From Neoechinorhynchus agilis (Eukaryota > Acanthocephala): DNA of 64,000 nt. The notes beneath the pieces are model-generated. The model did no database searches. It worked only from the letters and a program-made list of their open reading frames with translations, and was not told the DNA's origin. The translations under genes were made by a program, and so were the position numbers. This document shows positions 1 to 11,720 of this stretch, one piece after another (the first letter of the stretch is position 1; every line of letters begins with the position of its first letter). The DNA is taken from contig CM121342.1 in the NCBI GenBank assembly GCA_051530055.1, positions 372,001 through 436,000 on the forward strand, written 5' to 3'.

Positions 1-150
1 CGAATTGACGGAGACGACCAACGCTTTTTCAAAGTTCATTAACAAACCTATCTCAGACACATCCTTGTCTAACAACTCATCAAACAATCGTATTAAAGCT
101 TTGAAGTTTAAAAATTCTTTCGCGTAAAACACGCGGGAGGAAAGAATAAT
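1..150 (-). other. Short open frame running off the window edge, unrecognised
   Basis: On the minus strand a stop-free frame of more than 40 codons runs into the start of the window. It reads like ordinary coding sequence (LIRLFDELLDKDVSEIGLL is part of it), with a Leu/Asp/Glu helix-like composition. No family is recognised and no start or splice site is visible, so it may be an exon edge or chance. Confidence 0.2.
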
Positions 151-600
151 GGAGTTTTGGTGATATTGAGAGAGAGAGATTAGAATCCTTCAGACGGACA
201 AAATATCGTGAGAGGGATCTGATAAATCTCTATATCACCAAACAAAATAATAGACTTGTGATGATCATAATCGTGGATACTCGAGGCTTCCTAGCGGGAG
301 ATTATGATCACCGCTACTCTATTATCCAGAAGGATTTTTCTTTTTATGATCAAGAATAATATTTATCAGTGTTTTTTATTGGTTGCGACATTCGAAGTAT
401 TGTCGCGGCGACGTGATGGTGAAGGGCTAGGCAACAAGGAAAACTGCAGTTTCTTTACACAAAAATAGCTACGTCAAATGTAACAAGGTCGATTCGTGGT
501 CTCATGGGAATTCAAGATGTTCAATCATAAGCTTCGATAATTTTTAGATTTGTCAGTGGAAATTCTAAAACGACTCTTTTTGTGGCTCCATTGTGCTCTT
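151..600. other. No gene seen
   Basis: This stretch has a short GA run near 170-180 and otherwise mixed AT-rich sequence. No supported gene, RNA or clear repeat is seen between the partial frame at the window edge and the retroelement that starts near 630. Confidence 0.4.
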
Positions 601-629
601 AAACACATAAAGTACTAAATAAGTCAACG

Positions 630-2090
630 GCTTGTACCTGGATGACGCCACACTCAGCGGTGATCCCCAGGTTGTTTTAAAGGACTTACAAGCTGTTATA
701 AGCGAAGCAGAAAACTTGGGCCTCGAACTGAATTTCGAAAAAGCGCGAAATCCTTTTTCAGGCATTCGATGACAGTTCACGTTCGACGATCATCGCAGAT
801 TTTCGGCAAGTTGCTATCGGGGTACGCGAGGTTACAAAATACGAATTTAATCTCCTCGGAAGCCCCATTTTCGCCGAAAATGTCTCAAAGGACCTCGAGG
901 CCCATATACCGAAGCTCGAACTATTATGTACAAGAGCATGTGAGCAGTCGGCGCACGAAGCCTTCTTCCTTTTAAAGAGTTGCCTATACATCCCCAAATT
1001 GATGTATAAGCTGAGAGCTGCTCCGTGTTTCGGGGAGAAAAGAGTTTTATCGGATCTTGACGGGTTTTGCGCTCTTTTTTAAAGAAAATTTTAAATATAA
1101 ACATTACGGATACGGGCTGGCGGCAGGCTACGTTTCCAACCTCTTTTGGCGGCCTCGGCATCCGCACAGTGTCTGATTTAGCCCTTCCAGCGTTCCTGGC
1201 CTCTTACCGAGCCAGCAAAACGTACGCGGGAGCCCTTTCCAACATGGGGCAAAACTCGCAATATTATTTGGACGGCTTATCGATCTGGCCATCCCGGACA
1301 GAGATCCCACACCTTCCGGAAAATGACCACAAGCAGTCAGCTTGAGACCTTCCCCTCATAAAGAAGATCCACAAATCCTTTAATAATCTTCTCGCCGAGG
1401 TTTCCCAAGTTCGTCTTGCGGCGTGTTCTACAAAGGAATCGGGAGCCTGGCTAAATGCTCTCCCCGCCCGACAATCGGAACTCTTCCAGAGGATTCTACG
1501 CTTAAGGGTCGAGTTTCTTTAAGATTGGGCCAGGGTATTTATATCCCGCATCGCTGTCGCTGCGGATCTATAGTTGAAGCCAATGGCAGACACGGCCTCT
1601 GTTGCAAAATGTCCAGAGGGAGGTATCCAAGACACTCAGAATTGAACTCAATTTTGAGTAGAGCCCTAGATTCCGTCCACGCTCCCAATATTTTAGAGTC
1701 AAGTAATTTATGCCGCCTAGACCACGGTTTTTCCATGGCGGGAGGGAAAACCGCTTTTATGGGATGCGACTTGCGTGGACACGCTTACCCCCAGTAATTT
1801 TCCCTTTTCAAAAAAGAGCCCTGGAGGTTCAGCGGTCGTAGCTGAGGAACGAAAGCGTTCAAAATATAGAGAGCTCCTAAGGAATTACCATTTCGTCCCT
1901 TTTGCCGTGGAAACGTATGGAGCCTTGGGACCATCAGCGCTCACTCTTCTCGACGATTTGGGACGAAGGACGAAAAGGATGACGGGGGAACAGCGCTCGA
2001 GAAATTTCCTCGCTCAACGAATCGCAATTGCGATACAGCGCGGGAACACTGCCAGTATACAGGCAACGTCAAGAAGTTCACAGGAATAAA
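630..2090 (+). mobile_element. Retroelement fragment: RT with C-terminal zinc finger and restriction-like endonuclease module (copy 1)
   Basis: Translated pieces show a reverse transcriptase with a YLDD catalytic box near 640, then the RT thumb (SFGGLGIRTVSDLALPAFLAS, near 1145). A cysteine/histidine cluster (CRCG then HGLCC, 1555-1610) follows, and then a conserved tail with WDATCVDT-like sequence near 1765-1780. Zinc finger followed by an RPDG/WDxTCVDT block is the layout expected of a non-LTR element with a PD-(D/E)XK nuclease, as in the R2 superfamily. That classification is inference; the tail itself is a frequently seen invertebrate repeat protein. The reading frame is broken in several places and the 5' part is missing, so this is a dead copy. 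Related copies lie at 21395-22614, 58230-58610 and the window end. Confidence 0.7.
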
Positions 2091-2700
2091 TTGTAATCGT
2101 TGTAAATTAATAAAAAAATTTTTTACATCATTTCGTTACGAGATCTATGATGATTGATTTGATTTATGGATCATGTTACCTTATTGTAAAGCTCTTTACG
2201 ACCGAGGGAACTTATTGATTTATTTGGGTTGTTTAATTAGACCGATTTTGCTATTCATATTTCATCATGGACCGAGAAAAGCTGCAATACCCCTTCGACT
2301 GAGTATGAATAAAAACCCGGGAGCAACAAATGGAACTTAAATTGTCACGCAATTCCTCATGAGTTTCTCCTCGTCTATAACAATGCAACAAGTTTTTCAT
2401 GCTTCATGATTCATCATAAAGTTTGGATGTTCGCCTTTTAATTTATCAGTCCTAATGATTTTTAATTTCAAAATGATTCGAATAAATAGGTTTATCACTT
2501 TTCATAATTATAAATAATTGTTCTTTTTATTATAAGGCCGTTGATCAAGTTCGCAAACCATAAAGCTTTTTCACAAAATAGTTCGACCGAAAATTATTTT
2601 AGTTGTAGTTTACGGTAACATAACATGATTTATTCATCATAAATTATTTTATACTAATAAGATGTTAGATTCCTATTGATTCGTCCATTTCTCAAGCCTT
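2091..2700. other. AT-rich spacer, no gene seen
   Basis: The stretch between the tail of the endonuclease-bearing retroelement and the 3' end of the minus-strand LINE is AT-rich. I see no open frame, RNA gene or repeat structure in it. Confidence 0.4.
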
Positions 2701-2723
2701 TTAAGGGAGAAGTCTCTTAACTC

Positions 2724-4790
2724 TCAAGTCCAGGTAAGAGGTAACGAGTCTAGATGTTTCAAAAAGCCGTTAATGAACTGTGGTTTCTGTTCTGGAGGGC
2801 GACCTCTGGAAAAAAATACCAGGCTAGAGATTGCCCAAGTTTTCCAAATGGATTGGAAGTGCTTAACACTCAATCCAAGATTACAGACCGGTTTGACTTT
2901 AGATTTGGCAATTTTCAAAAGTTTTATCATTTTGGAAATATCAGATCTAACAGAGAGATTAGCATTAAACGTATGTCATAAAATTCGCAGATTGATAGGG
3001 GAATTTGAATCTATTTGTGGAGGGTTTAGATTAGGGTTAACAATTTTGGCAAAGAAAGTTTTAAGGTTTTTGCGAAGACGGCTAGACCATACTTTGAAAA
3101 TACATTTCGTTTTCGATAAGTTCAAAGAAAGGTTCATTGTTGTCAAAATGGAGTTGAGGTAGTATACAGATTGCCTGATAAACTTTTTGATTTTCTCTAT
3201 TCTGGGAGCGTCGAAGACAAATGTGATGTCATCTGCATAACAAGTTAAAGAAGCTTTAACTTTGAAATTTTGAACAATGTATTGTGATGTCATTAAAAAC
3301 AAGATAGGGGATAGCGGCGAACTTTGCGGCACGCCTATGAGAGGATAATGAAGGATCTGTGAGGTGTCGTCATCAAAAAAGAACGATTTCGTTAATAAAA
3401 TATTGTTGACTCTAGAGATGATGTTATGAGGAACACTAAAAATTCAAGAATTTCAATTATAAAATGTAATGAAATATTGTCGAAAGCACGAGATAAGTCC
3501 ACGGCTAAGATAGCACGGATGGGTGATTTTTAATCATTAAAACTGGAGTAAAAGTGTCGGTAAGGGTCGTGTGAACTGATTTACCCTTCTGAAAACCATG
3601 AAAATTGCTAGAAATGCAATGATGCTCAGTGATAAAATTGCTCAACCACTCAGCTAAAGCACGTTCATAAATCGTCACTAAGGGATTTTGAAGTGAGATA
3701 AGTAAAAAATCATTTGGATGAGCTATTGATCTTTTCCTATTTTTAACAAGGAAAGTTCGTCTGGATGTGTTAATATCTCTCCAAGCGTATGGAGAACTGC
3801 TCAGCATTAAAATGGCAACAAATTGAATACAGTCTTGCGGGAGTAAGTTAAATATTTTAGTACTAGAGGTTCTATTAAAGGATGAGATTCTAGGGTGGAG
3901 CGGCCAAACATTCAAAATGTTATCAACATTAAGGTATCGGCGACCAGTTATTAGTCTGCGAAATACGGTCTATCTTTTACCCGACCAACAGAGTGGTATT
4001 CGAAAATAACATTAAGAATAGACCCTATATTAGCAGATTTTAACCAGCTCACAACTTTTGATTTCTAATTGATGAACTTCTTTTTTGAAAAAGTTGACCA
4101 CCATTTCGAAGAGTAAGGTTTAAGAGCGTCCAATACCGCACCTTCTCTTCTGTAATGCTGTCGACATCGATCAGCATAAAAATGATTGGAAAACACCTAT
4201 GAGAGAATGGGGTCTCCGGCTTGCTAGGCTATATATAATTGCCTTCCAATAAAGCGCAAGGAACGGCTTTCGTAGGGTCTAGAAAAAATTATTATTGGAT
4301 GATATAGAAATAAACTAACCGTTTTGTTGATTAAGCTATTTATGTTAGGAGGTTAAAAGGGAGTTGTATTTGGAAGCAAAAAATATTTTGAACGACGCAT
4401 TTAAAAAGAGCGATGTCCAGGGGGGCAGATGAGAGATTCTTCGTAAAGTGTCGTTAGCCCACAGGACCAAATTAAAAGATTGTGATCAGCCAGGTCAAAA
4501 AGGGAAACTTGACGATTAACCTGAATTAAGAGATTATGACATTTCCTACTGATAAACAAGTCTAAAAAAGAGTGGGTGTTTTTGGAGATTATGTGAAAGG
4601 ACGGAGACTGTAATAAAGAAAGTTCATAGGAAGGTTTGACGAAGTTGATCATTGCTTTGGTACATTTTAACGAGATATCGTCGAAATCTCTAATAATAAA
4701 ATCTATGTTGGACAAAAGGAGGAACTTTAATATATTTTTAGTGGAAGGTCGATGCACAAAACCAGGTTTAATGTACAGGTTTGCAATAGT
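2724..4790 (-). pseudogene. LINE ORF2: APE-type endonuclease plus reverse transcriptase, degenerate
   Basis: The endonuclease C-terminal part is seen at 4757-4401 (SFLDLFISRKCHN, then LADHNLLI, the SDH-like motif near its end). RT motifs follow: the palm entry near 3900-3505 (NPLVTIYERALAEWLSN, HGFQKGKSVHTTLTD), then PQSSPLSPILF and CYADDITFVF near 3330-3210, and the thumb/C-terminus at 2930-2724. This is the order of target-primed LINEs. Frame changes and stops separate the blocks, so it is a relic. No poly-A tail or target-site duplication could be seen at the 3' end near 2700. Confidence 0.65.
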
Positions 4791-4819
4791 GAAATATTTT
4801 TTGTTAAATAAAATTTTTT

Positions 4820-6116
4820 AGAGAGAGTAAGATAGTTCATTCGAGCCAAAAGAAGAAATCAAAGTGGCATTAAGTGAGAAATTAAAAATTGATATTAGTC
4901 CTTGGGAGGAATGTCCAAAAGGAGCAGTGATGAAGCAGTCGAACTCTGGAGAAGCTTTAATGTTGGGTTCTTCGGAATTAGATCTCTTAAGGGCTGATGA
5001 ATTTGGCTCGCTGATGACTGAGGAGATCAAGTCGGGCAAGTTAGCCAAGTTTCCAATGAGAGCACAAATCTTCCTCTCAAAAACCATAATAGCTTCTGCA
5101 AAACGAGCCTGCATTATAGACAGAAGCTTCTCACACGTTTCCTCCAATCTTCGTTCCAGCCAATCCATAATGACCAACTGAGAGGTAGGGACGGGCGGAT
5201 TATATATCGTATTAGTTTTTCCCGAAGCGGTGCCAATTGAGAAAGCAGCTGATGACGATGTTGTGGAGGCAGGAACAGGACCACGAACCCGGTTCATCAA
5301 TCGACTGTTCTTCCTTTTGGTCCCAAGCCCAATATTTTTTAAATTCTGTACAACCTTTATAAAAAACGCAATGTTGACCTTTGCAATTGACACATCTCTT
5401 GGTGTTCTTATTTGGACAGTTTTACGATGAAAGATCTATCTTCGCACAATTGCTGCATTTGGCAGGTGCCCGGTTGGGATATTGTTGGCTCCAGTGGCCC
5501 CATTTACGGCAGCAGTTACATTGGGGGAAGATGTAATCATCTTGGTCGCTTCCGAATTTGAGGTAGAAACGAATCGCAAAGCAATTAAAGGCACAATTCA
5601 CTTTATCGCAAAGTTCATCGCGAACTGGCCTCGAGCTTTTTACCATTGCTGTCGGAATCAGAAGTCCTGATCTCCGTGAGTTAAGAAAAATTTTAACCTT
5701 AAAATCGAAAAGTTTTTCATAGTATTCTTTGTCCTCTTGGCTAATACTGGGCTGTAATCCATTCGCAAGGAATTGCATTTCTTGTGTCGAGCAAGATATT
5801 TTATATATTTCCTTAGTGTGGTTGGCGATCGCAAATTTTTGTAGATTTGTTAGCCACTTAAGATTGGTCAAGTATATTCTTAGAACACCGAATTTTTGAA
5901 AGAACTGGCCCACGGGGTGATTGTTTGATTGAAGATGATATCCCTTGGCATTATGGGGTTCGATTTTATGCTGGGTGTATTAGGCCATCGCTTAGTAGGA
6001 TAAACTAAATAAGTTTCTTGAGAATTGTTTGAAGATGTCCATTTATGAAGCTGAGTAGTAAGGTTCGAAACAGAATCAGAAGGCAGCGGCTCTCGCAATG
6101 GTCGTTGATCCATCAC
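4820..6116 (-). pseudogene. LINE ORF1, gag-like nucleic-acid-binding protein with zinc knuckles
   Basis: Start near 6113 (MDQRPLREPLP). The middle reads CNCCRKWGHWSQQYPN, then CSNC, then NTKRCVNCKGQHC in another frame, which is a run of CCHC-type knuckles. A downstream block (SRLMNRVRGPVPAST, 5330-5270) and a helix-rich tail follow. In LINEs ORF1 packages the RNA with ORF2 into an RNP. The protein is now split over at least three frames, so it is not functional. The knuckles are the firmest part of the call. Confidence 0.6.
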
Positions 6117-6479
6117 AGATCTCCCGCAGGATCATCGGAAGGGTCTGGGGGTTAAGAAACCGTTTTTACACTACTAACGCGATTTTTCATAACAGTTGAC
6201 AACACCTTGTAAGTTTACGGTAAAACGACGTTTTATAATAATCATAACACGTTTTATTGACCTTTGTGTTTAAGAAATTAGACCCATGTACCTTTGGTCC
6301 TCATAAACATACAGATAATCTGGGAATATCAGGTCGTGTTATGTCCGTTCTTGTGGGAATTGGTGGTTATTGTTTGCAGCCAAGACGCACACAATGTTCA
6401 CATCCCCACAACACACTATCGATATCACATTTATCATTATGCGTGTCGCTGACGTCCCGTTACAGGTATTTCCTCAGGT

Positions 6480-7010
6480 TCATTTCAGATTATGATACCC
6501 GAATCGATTGGGCAGCATGGAAAAAGCAACATTTGTATAGATAGGGAGGTGCGAGGTTGAGGGAAGATGAATCGAATTAGGATTACGAGTGTTATGCTCG
6601 CGTGAAAAGGGGGTGATATGTAGTAGAAATCGTGGTGGTAGGGTTGAGAGGCGTTTTGATTGTTTCATGAAAATAGAATCAAGGCACTCGGTGAGAGGGG
6701 GAAAGTCAGATGTGCAAATTTTAGATGCTCTTTTGCGAAGAATTTCAAGACAGTGGATTTGAGATTTGGATAGATTGCAAAAGACAGGATAACCGTAGGT
6801 GACGGGGGGTAAAATAAAGCTGAAGTAAAATTTGGAGATATCGGGCGAAGGGATTCTTAAATGTCGGAGGCGTTTGAAGAGATAAATTTTAAAAGTGTTG
6901 AACTTGAGGGAGAGAGTGAGGTGCGAGTCCCATTTCGAATTTGATTTAACTTCGAGACCCAGAATTCTTAGGGAGGTTACTCGTAGGATGTCATTTAGAA
7001 GCTCATTGAA
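6480..7010 (-). mobile_element. LINE ORF2 C-terminal remnant
   Basis: The minus-strand translation contains SLRILGLEVKSNSKWDSHL followed by RLRHLRIPSPDISKFYFSF, then PVTYGYPVFCNLSKSQIHC and LRKRASKICTSDFPPL. This is the typical post-RT region of LINE ORF2 (the pattern 'LIRPxLEYAxPVW...LExIQRRAxK'). It sits just upstream of the 5' end of the LINE at 2700-6120, so it belongs to a separate, 5'-truncated insertion. Only the C-terminal part is present. Confidence 0.6.
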
Positions 7011-7396
7011 ATGTTTAGTGAATTAATCCTTCATTATAATTTCAAACACTCAAAGTTCCGACGGGAACGGCGAAACATCTCAATCCTCCATTATCTCGAA
7101 GATGCATCCAGCATTCGCTTCCTGAATCGTAAAACTGATTTTTCGGGAGCGTTTCATAATACGACAGGGAAACTGAGAGCTAAAGGTGTCGTAAAAATTT
7201 ATTGCAATTAACTGCGATTTCGATATAATATGTAATAGTGGAAAAGCTTTTATATTTAATAAAAGCCATCGAAAATAAATTCGTGTAAACAAAAAGTCAA
7301 AAGAAAACGATAAACATCGGTCGAAAAACACTTCTAATCTCGGCCCATCAAGTCGACTATTAAATAAAAGGTGTATTTTCCCGAGACCTGAATTCA

Positions 7397-8203
7397 ATGA
7401 ATACACTCGAAATTTGTGCTGTGATCTTTTTGATCAGTATTTTCAATATAACTTCCACTCGTTAACGACCAAGAGAACGTTCGCCGCACATTTTTTCGGA
7501 TTATCTAGGGGATGAATTACCAAGCACCAATTATGACAGATACGACTTAATGAATAACAGGTTTGCGGACGACGAGCGGGCTGTGGTCTTAGTGTTGCCT
7601 GATGATCAACTCGATAAGATATTGATCGGAAATGTTGATGATAACGATCAGCAATTTAATAGGTCAACATTTAGAAAACTTTCAGGTCTTCAGAAAGCGT
7701 CAACAACAGAAGATGTCGCATCGCTTGAAGAGGAAACGACAACGGACTTTTCAACTGAAAAAATTGAAATTTGTGCAGTGCACTTCTGCGATAATCTGAA
7801 GACTTCACCGGCAATGACAACAACAGAGGAAACGACAATGGAGACGACTGAAGTGACTACCGAATCAATAATCCAAGAGCAAACAAGTGAGTCAAAAGCG
7901 GAGGAAACAGCGACGCAGACGACCGTGCTGACTTCAGAGACAGCAACCTAAAATCAAACAAGCGAGTAAATTACAAATGCCGAGACCACAGAAATCACCA
8001 GAATGGAAAAGGGCAAAATGAAACCGGCTATTCTCCCGGTGACTGAACACGTCGCTAAAATGAAAAGCAATGAACAGTCGCTGAGCACCATGGATTCCCT
8101 CAAGCTTCCAACAGAAATTCCTTGTTTATGTGAGATTCTTGACTTCGTTGATTCACCATTCGATAACATAATCAAGCAAATGGTAAACAACAATAAAAGA
8201 TGA
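7397..8203 (+). pseudogene. Thr/Glu-rich small secreted-type gene, copy 1 (probably inactive or with an unseen exon)
   Basis: The frame opens at 7397 with a hydrophobic leader (MNTLEICAVIFLISIFNITS) that looks like a signal peptide. It meets a TAA at 7463 just where cleavage would fall. The same frame then stays open from 7466 to 7948: an acidic domain (LGDELPSTNYDRYD, VLVLPDDQLDKILIGNVDD), the two cysteines of EICAVHFC, and a Thr/Glu-rich tract. Two further in-frame TAA codons (near 7949 and 7964) would be removed by a phase-1 intron at 7887-7991 (GTGAGT to ACAG), after which the frame continues to 8203. The partner copy has CCA where copy 1 has the first TAA, which suggests copy 1 was inactivated later. 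No family is recognised. Confidence 0.45.
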
Positions 8204-8355
8204 TTAGTCGACTTGTTTATAAAAAGAATAAGATCATTGAGAGGTATAGACCAAGAACGCAATGTAGATCGGTATTCTCGAAAGACCAAGTTGCCGACTT
8301 TGCAGGATGCTTCAACCCTTTGGTAGCTTATGCTGGGGCGAGGAAGGATAAATAG
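8200..8355 (+). CDS. 51-codon ORF overlapping the end of the Thr/Glu-rich gene
   Basis: An ATG overlaps the preceding stop (ATGA arrangement) and opens 51 codons beginning MISRLVYKKNKIIERYRPR and ending AYAGARKDK. The composition looks coding (SVFSKDQVADFAGCFNPL). It is preserved in the partner copy near 23283-23438, with at most one substitution seen. It could be the true C-terminal exon of the upstream gene joined by an intron I cannot place, since no GT-AG pair restores the frame cleanly. It could also be a separate small frame, or chance preservation in a young duplicate. Confidence 0.3.
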   Translation: MISRLVYKKNKIIERYRPRTQCRSVFSKDQVADFAGCFNPLVAYAGARKDK

Positions 8356-8949
8356 TTCATGAAGAGCCGTGAGCGTTTCGACTAATCTTTAGTGACTCAT
8401 TAGTTTATAGACAAAATGCTTCAAATATTTATTTAATCAAAATAAAGGTCAGTTTTAAATTTTTGTTTTCTGTAGCCTTTTTCTTTTTTCATAAAAACGA
8501 TTTGATCTTAAGAATAAATTGACAAATGTAATGAACTTATGTCAATGTTCATCGACTTTTGATGAACAGCAAAGATGAAAACGTGCGTTATTTTCCAATG
8601 ACAGATAGTTACGCCCGTGCATAATCATCTATCATGAAAAAGCGTTAGCCAAAATTTTAAATCTTTTTTACTTTAAAGACGTTTGCAGGCATGTTATAAC
8701 TTTTACGATTTCTAAGCTCATTTGTGCATTATTTGATTCCGACGAAACTAGTTTTACTTGCAGTTTCCCCTAGTACACACAGTTCGGGTATTTCAGAGGT
8801 AGTCTTCTTTCCCTATACCAAAGTCTTGGTATCAGGAACGCCGGTTGTTCCCCCATACCGCCTTGACTCAGTATATCAGAATCGATCGCCTTCTTTATCG
8901 AAGTCTCGTCTGAGACGAATCTGTGGTTCATTGATTTTTTCCTGAGGCC

Positions 8950-9420
8950 CACCAAGTTTCGCTCGCGAAATATTTCTATGCAATCCTATTAACCGGGAAT
9001 ATCTTCATTACATTTCATACTCGACAATGGGCGAGATAGCAAGACTAAGGATTTTTTGAACTGAACCAGTGGTTAAGAAATAATGAGATTTTAAAATCAT
9101 AATTATTCACAAGAGAAACGAACCTCTTTTTAAGGAAGCTTCCCTCGCGAAATATTTCTTGGCAGTAAAATACCTCTTAGCCGGGAGTATCTTCACTACA
9201 ATTCATGCCCAAGAATTGGCGAGGAAGGAATACTAAGGATTTTTTACTGAACCAGAGAATTAAGAATTTATTAGTTCTTGAATATAAGATTGCTCACAAG
9301 AGGAACGAGCCATCTTTTTCAGAAATACCTGTAAACCAGTAGTATCTTCATTATAATTCATACTCGAGAATGGGCGAGGAAGCAAGACTATGGATTTATG
9401 AACTGAACAGGTATATTACT
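8950..9420. repeat. Tandem repeat of about 155-187 bp, about 2.6 units
   Basis: Marker words recur: cgcgaaatatttct at about 8964 and 9147, and tatcttca at about 9001, 9188 and 9343. The clause 'gggcgag..agcaagactaagga' recurs in each unit. The reverse complement of the unit makes up the first 370 bases of TRAP1 intron 1 (26329-26700). The units are clearly diverged from one another. No coding potential is seen. Confidence 0.75.
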
Positions 9421-9899
9421 AAATAATAAGATTTTGAATTCAAAATTACCATTAAGCTCCATGGTGAAGAAACGAGATGAACATGAAAGCAAAGGTATGG
9501 TGTACAAAATTCCCTGCATTCAATTTTGAAAGAAGAACCAATGGACATAAGTATGCTCTGAGGAGAGGCACCCCCGCGATGCTCAACAATTTTGAGTAAC
9601 AAGGTCACGTCATGGATATCGACAATGCCACCATTTTGGCGCCTAGTGAATCCAAATAGGATCGCGTTATAATGGAGGCTACATTTATTCGCCAGGTTGA
9701 AACAGTTGACGAGATTAAGGCGGACTTCAAACTGAGTCTAAGTACAGTGTGAATGTAATCAACGCCCAATATGTGTTTTTAGACCTTGATAAAGGCACAA
9801 TATTCTGCCGAAATATCGGAATTAATAAATTCTTGTAATTTTTCTGCCACAAACAAGCATTACTCATGTAGAATTTCTTCAGAATGTTATAAAAGAGAT

Positions 9900-11570
9900 C
9901 AGACAAAAGGGTGTCATATTGAACTTAGCAACCAATCTCGAAGTTTGGACACAGAAAATAGTTACGCCTTTTGGGGAAATGGTCTCTCAACAGTTTATTG
10001 ATAAACAAAATTGCCGGACGTTGTTCGTAGAATGCATGGCAGTAACTTATTCAAACAACAAAGTCAGTCAATACGGGAGCTCAAACAGATGACAAAAGAA
10101 ATTGTTTTCCTAAAAAGCAGACAAGGGAAATATAACGGTAGCTCTGGAAAAAAGGCGATTTAAATAAAAAATGGGTGTAAAACTATCGGGCTCATATATC
10201 TTTGCTGAAGAAGATTAGCCGTTTTCGAATAAGCTGACGAACAAGCTTATAAAACTTCTGAAACAGGGCAAAGAGAAGGGATGACCCAAGTGACCCAGGG
10301 ATTCCGAAGATGTACGGTCTGCCAAAAATACACAAAGATGGATGTCCTCTGAGACTCATGGTATCAAAGAATGGCAGCTTCAGTTAAGATCTGGGAAAGT
10401 TCATAGTAAAGTGCTTGACAGAGGCAACATCACAAGTAGCTACCAGCGTGAAGAATTTGGAATTCGTCGAGAAACGGAGGGAGATCAATATCTCGGAAAA
10501 TGTACGATTTGTACAATGGATGTTGTATCCCTCTATATCAATGTATGCTTTTAGTATGCCATAAATACGGCGACTCCACACCTCCTTCCGGTTCTTCAAG
10601 AAATTAACCGACGTGGGGTTGTAACCATGGGTTCACCTATTGCCCCAGTGCTGACCAGTCTCTTTATGGATCACTTGGAAAAATAGCAATGGAATCTTAT
10701 GCGATTAAACCTTTTTTCTATAAAAGGGTGATGAGCAGAGTGCTAATGAGTTCATGGAATATCTCAACCGCCGACATAATCGAATCAAATTCACTGTGAA
10801 TAGGTCCGATGAAAATGGAAGGTTGTCGTTTCTAGATGTATTGAATCAAAAAATGAAACACGAATTAATACATCGGTCTACAGATAGCCAACTGAAAGAA
10901 ATAATTGTATACTTTGGAACAGTACCCATAATAAGAGCACAAAAGTTGGTATATTCAAATCTTTCTGTAGTGAGGAATGCCTCAGTGACAAAATCAAACA
11001 GTTGAAACGAATTTTCAGCAATTTGGGATATGCCAAAGATATTCTTAATTAAATGTGAGAGCAATTAGACCATGTGAAAAACACCCAGTCAAACGAAACA
11101 GTCATGGGCACGAATCGAACAAAAATACGCATTGGAGTGCCAGACAGGCCCACAAACTAACTGTTGGCGAAACAAAATCTCGAGGACAATCAATAGCCGC
11201 GGTCTGCCGATAAAATGCCAATTTTATTTTCATAGAAAGGAGGACTGTTGCCTACAATGTTTCTTGTAGCCAATGGAACAGCAATTACATCGGGCAAACG
11301 GGCCGGAATCTTAAGACGAGATTGGCAGAGCATAAACGTTCCAAGACGCAGAAGGTGGTGGTGCAACCTGGCCAGTGGTCAATTACGACCAAACAATGGT
11401 TTTTGCAAGTGAACGCGTCTTCTTAATCAAAGAGCAGAACCCGGATATGAATGACCGACGAGGTTACAAACTCTGCCTTCATGGCTAAAAGTGGAACAAC
11501 ACAATCAACCACAAGCGTGTGTAAGAGCAGAATAGCCATTTCGTCTCTCGTTTTTAGAACTGGTGATGAA
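9900..11570 (+). mobile_element. Penelope-like retroelement (RT plus GIY-YIG endonuclease), degenerate
   Basis: Hallmarks are read in order on the plus strand: KADKGNITVALEK (near 10120), KMYGLPKIHKDGCPLRLMVS (near 10310), the palm-like MDVVSLYIN (near 10520), GSPIAPVLTSLFMDHLE (near 10630), then EFMEYLNRRHNRIKFTVN and LSFLDVLNQK (10750-10850). Last comes a GIY-YIG-type block, NSNYIGQTGRNLKTRLAEHK (near 11290). 'YGLPKIHK' and a C-terminal GIY-YIG nuclease are diagnostic of Penelope-like elements. The reading frame is broken several times, so the copy is dead. Terminal repeats were not identified, and the 5' boundary is approximate. Confidence 0.8.
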
Positions 11571-11720
11571 CCTAACGAGGTTTAAAACGTTTTTAATAAA
11601 AAATTATTTACTGGGTGACGACCTAAACAACAAGTCTAATCATAAACCCATGTACCTGACATATCAACAGCTTATAAGTATATTGCTTATTATTATTGTC
11701 ACCTTTAAGAATTGTTAATT

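Larger units (their letters stand above)
2700..6120 (-). mobile_element. Two-ORF LINE (non-LTR retrotransposon), family A, copy 1, degenerate
   Basis: On the minus strand the order is ORF1 with CCHC zinc knuckles (about 6116-4820), an APE-type endonuclease remnant, a reverse transcriptase with a YADD box and a C-terminal stretch ending in VFFSRGRPPEQK. This is the order of two-ORF LINEs of the Jockey/I/R1 kind; the exact clade was not tested. The element spans about 3.4 kb, so it is probably close to full length, but both ORFs are interrupted. The element at 55060-58050 shares its C-terminus (IWNSWAMSGLVFYSRGRP there, IWKTWAISSLVFFSRGRP here) and its ORF1 style, so the two belong to one family. 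Confidence 0.8.
7187..8610. repeat. Segmental duplication, copy 1 (partner 21043-23692)
   Basis: The sequence from about 7187 to 8610 is matched in the same orientation at 21043-23692, including a whole small gene and its 3' flank. Both edges are sharp: homology begins with gtcgtaaaaatttattgc and ends at ccaatgacagat. Copy 1 lacks about 100 bp present near 21130-21230 of copy 2 and has about 40 bp (around 7325-7370) not present there. The 3' two thirds are almost identical while the 5' coding part carries about a dozen differences. Confidence 0.85.

Noticed and set aside
7463-7965. Reassigned TAA codons (alternative nuclear code) in the Thr/Glu-rich gene
   Set aside because: TRAP1, mL64, the EF-hand gene and the ADAMTS exons end or splice normally with standard stops, and the partner copy has CCA at the first site. 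Decay or splicing explains the stops better.
8180-8206. A tiny intron joining the Thr/Glu-rich frame to the 51-codon ORF
   Set aside because: The only GT-AG pair would be about 25 nt long and gives the wrong phase.
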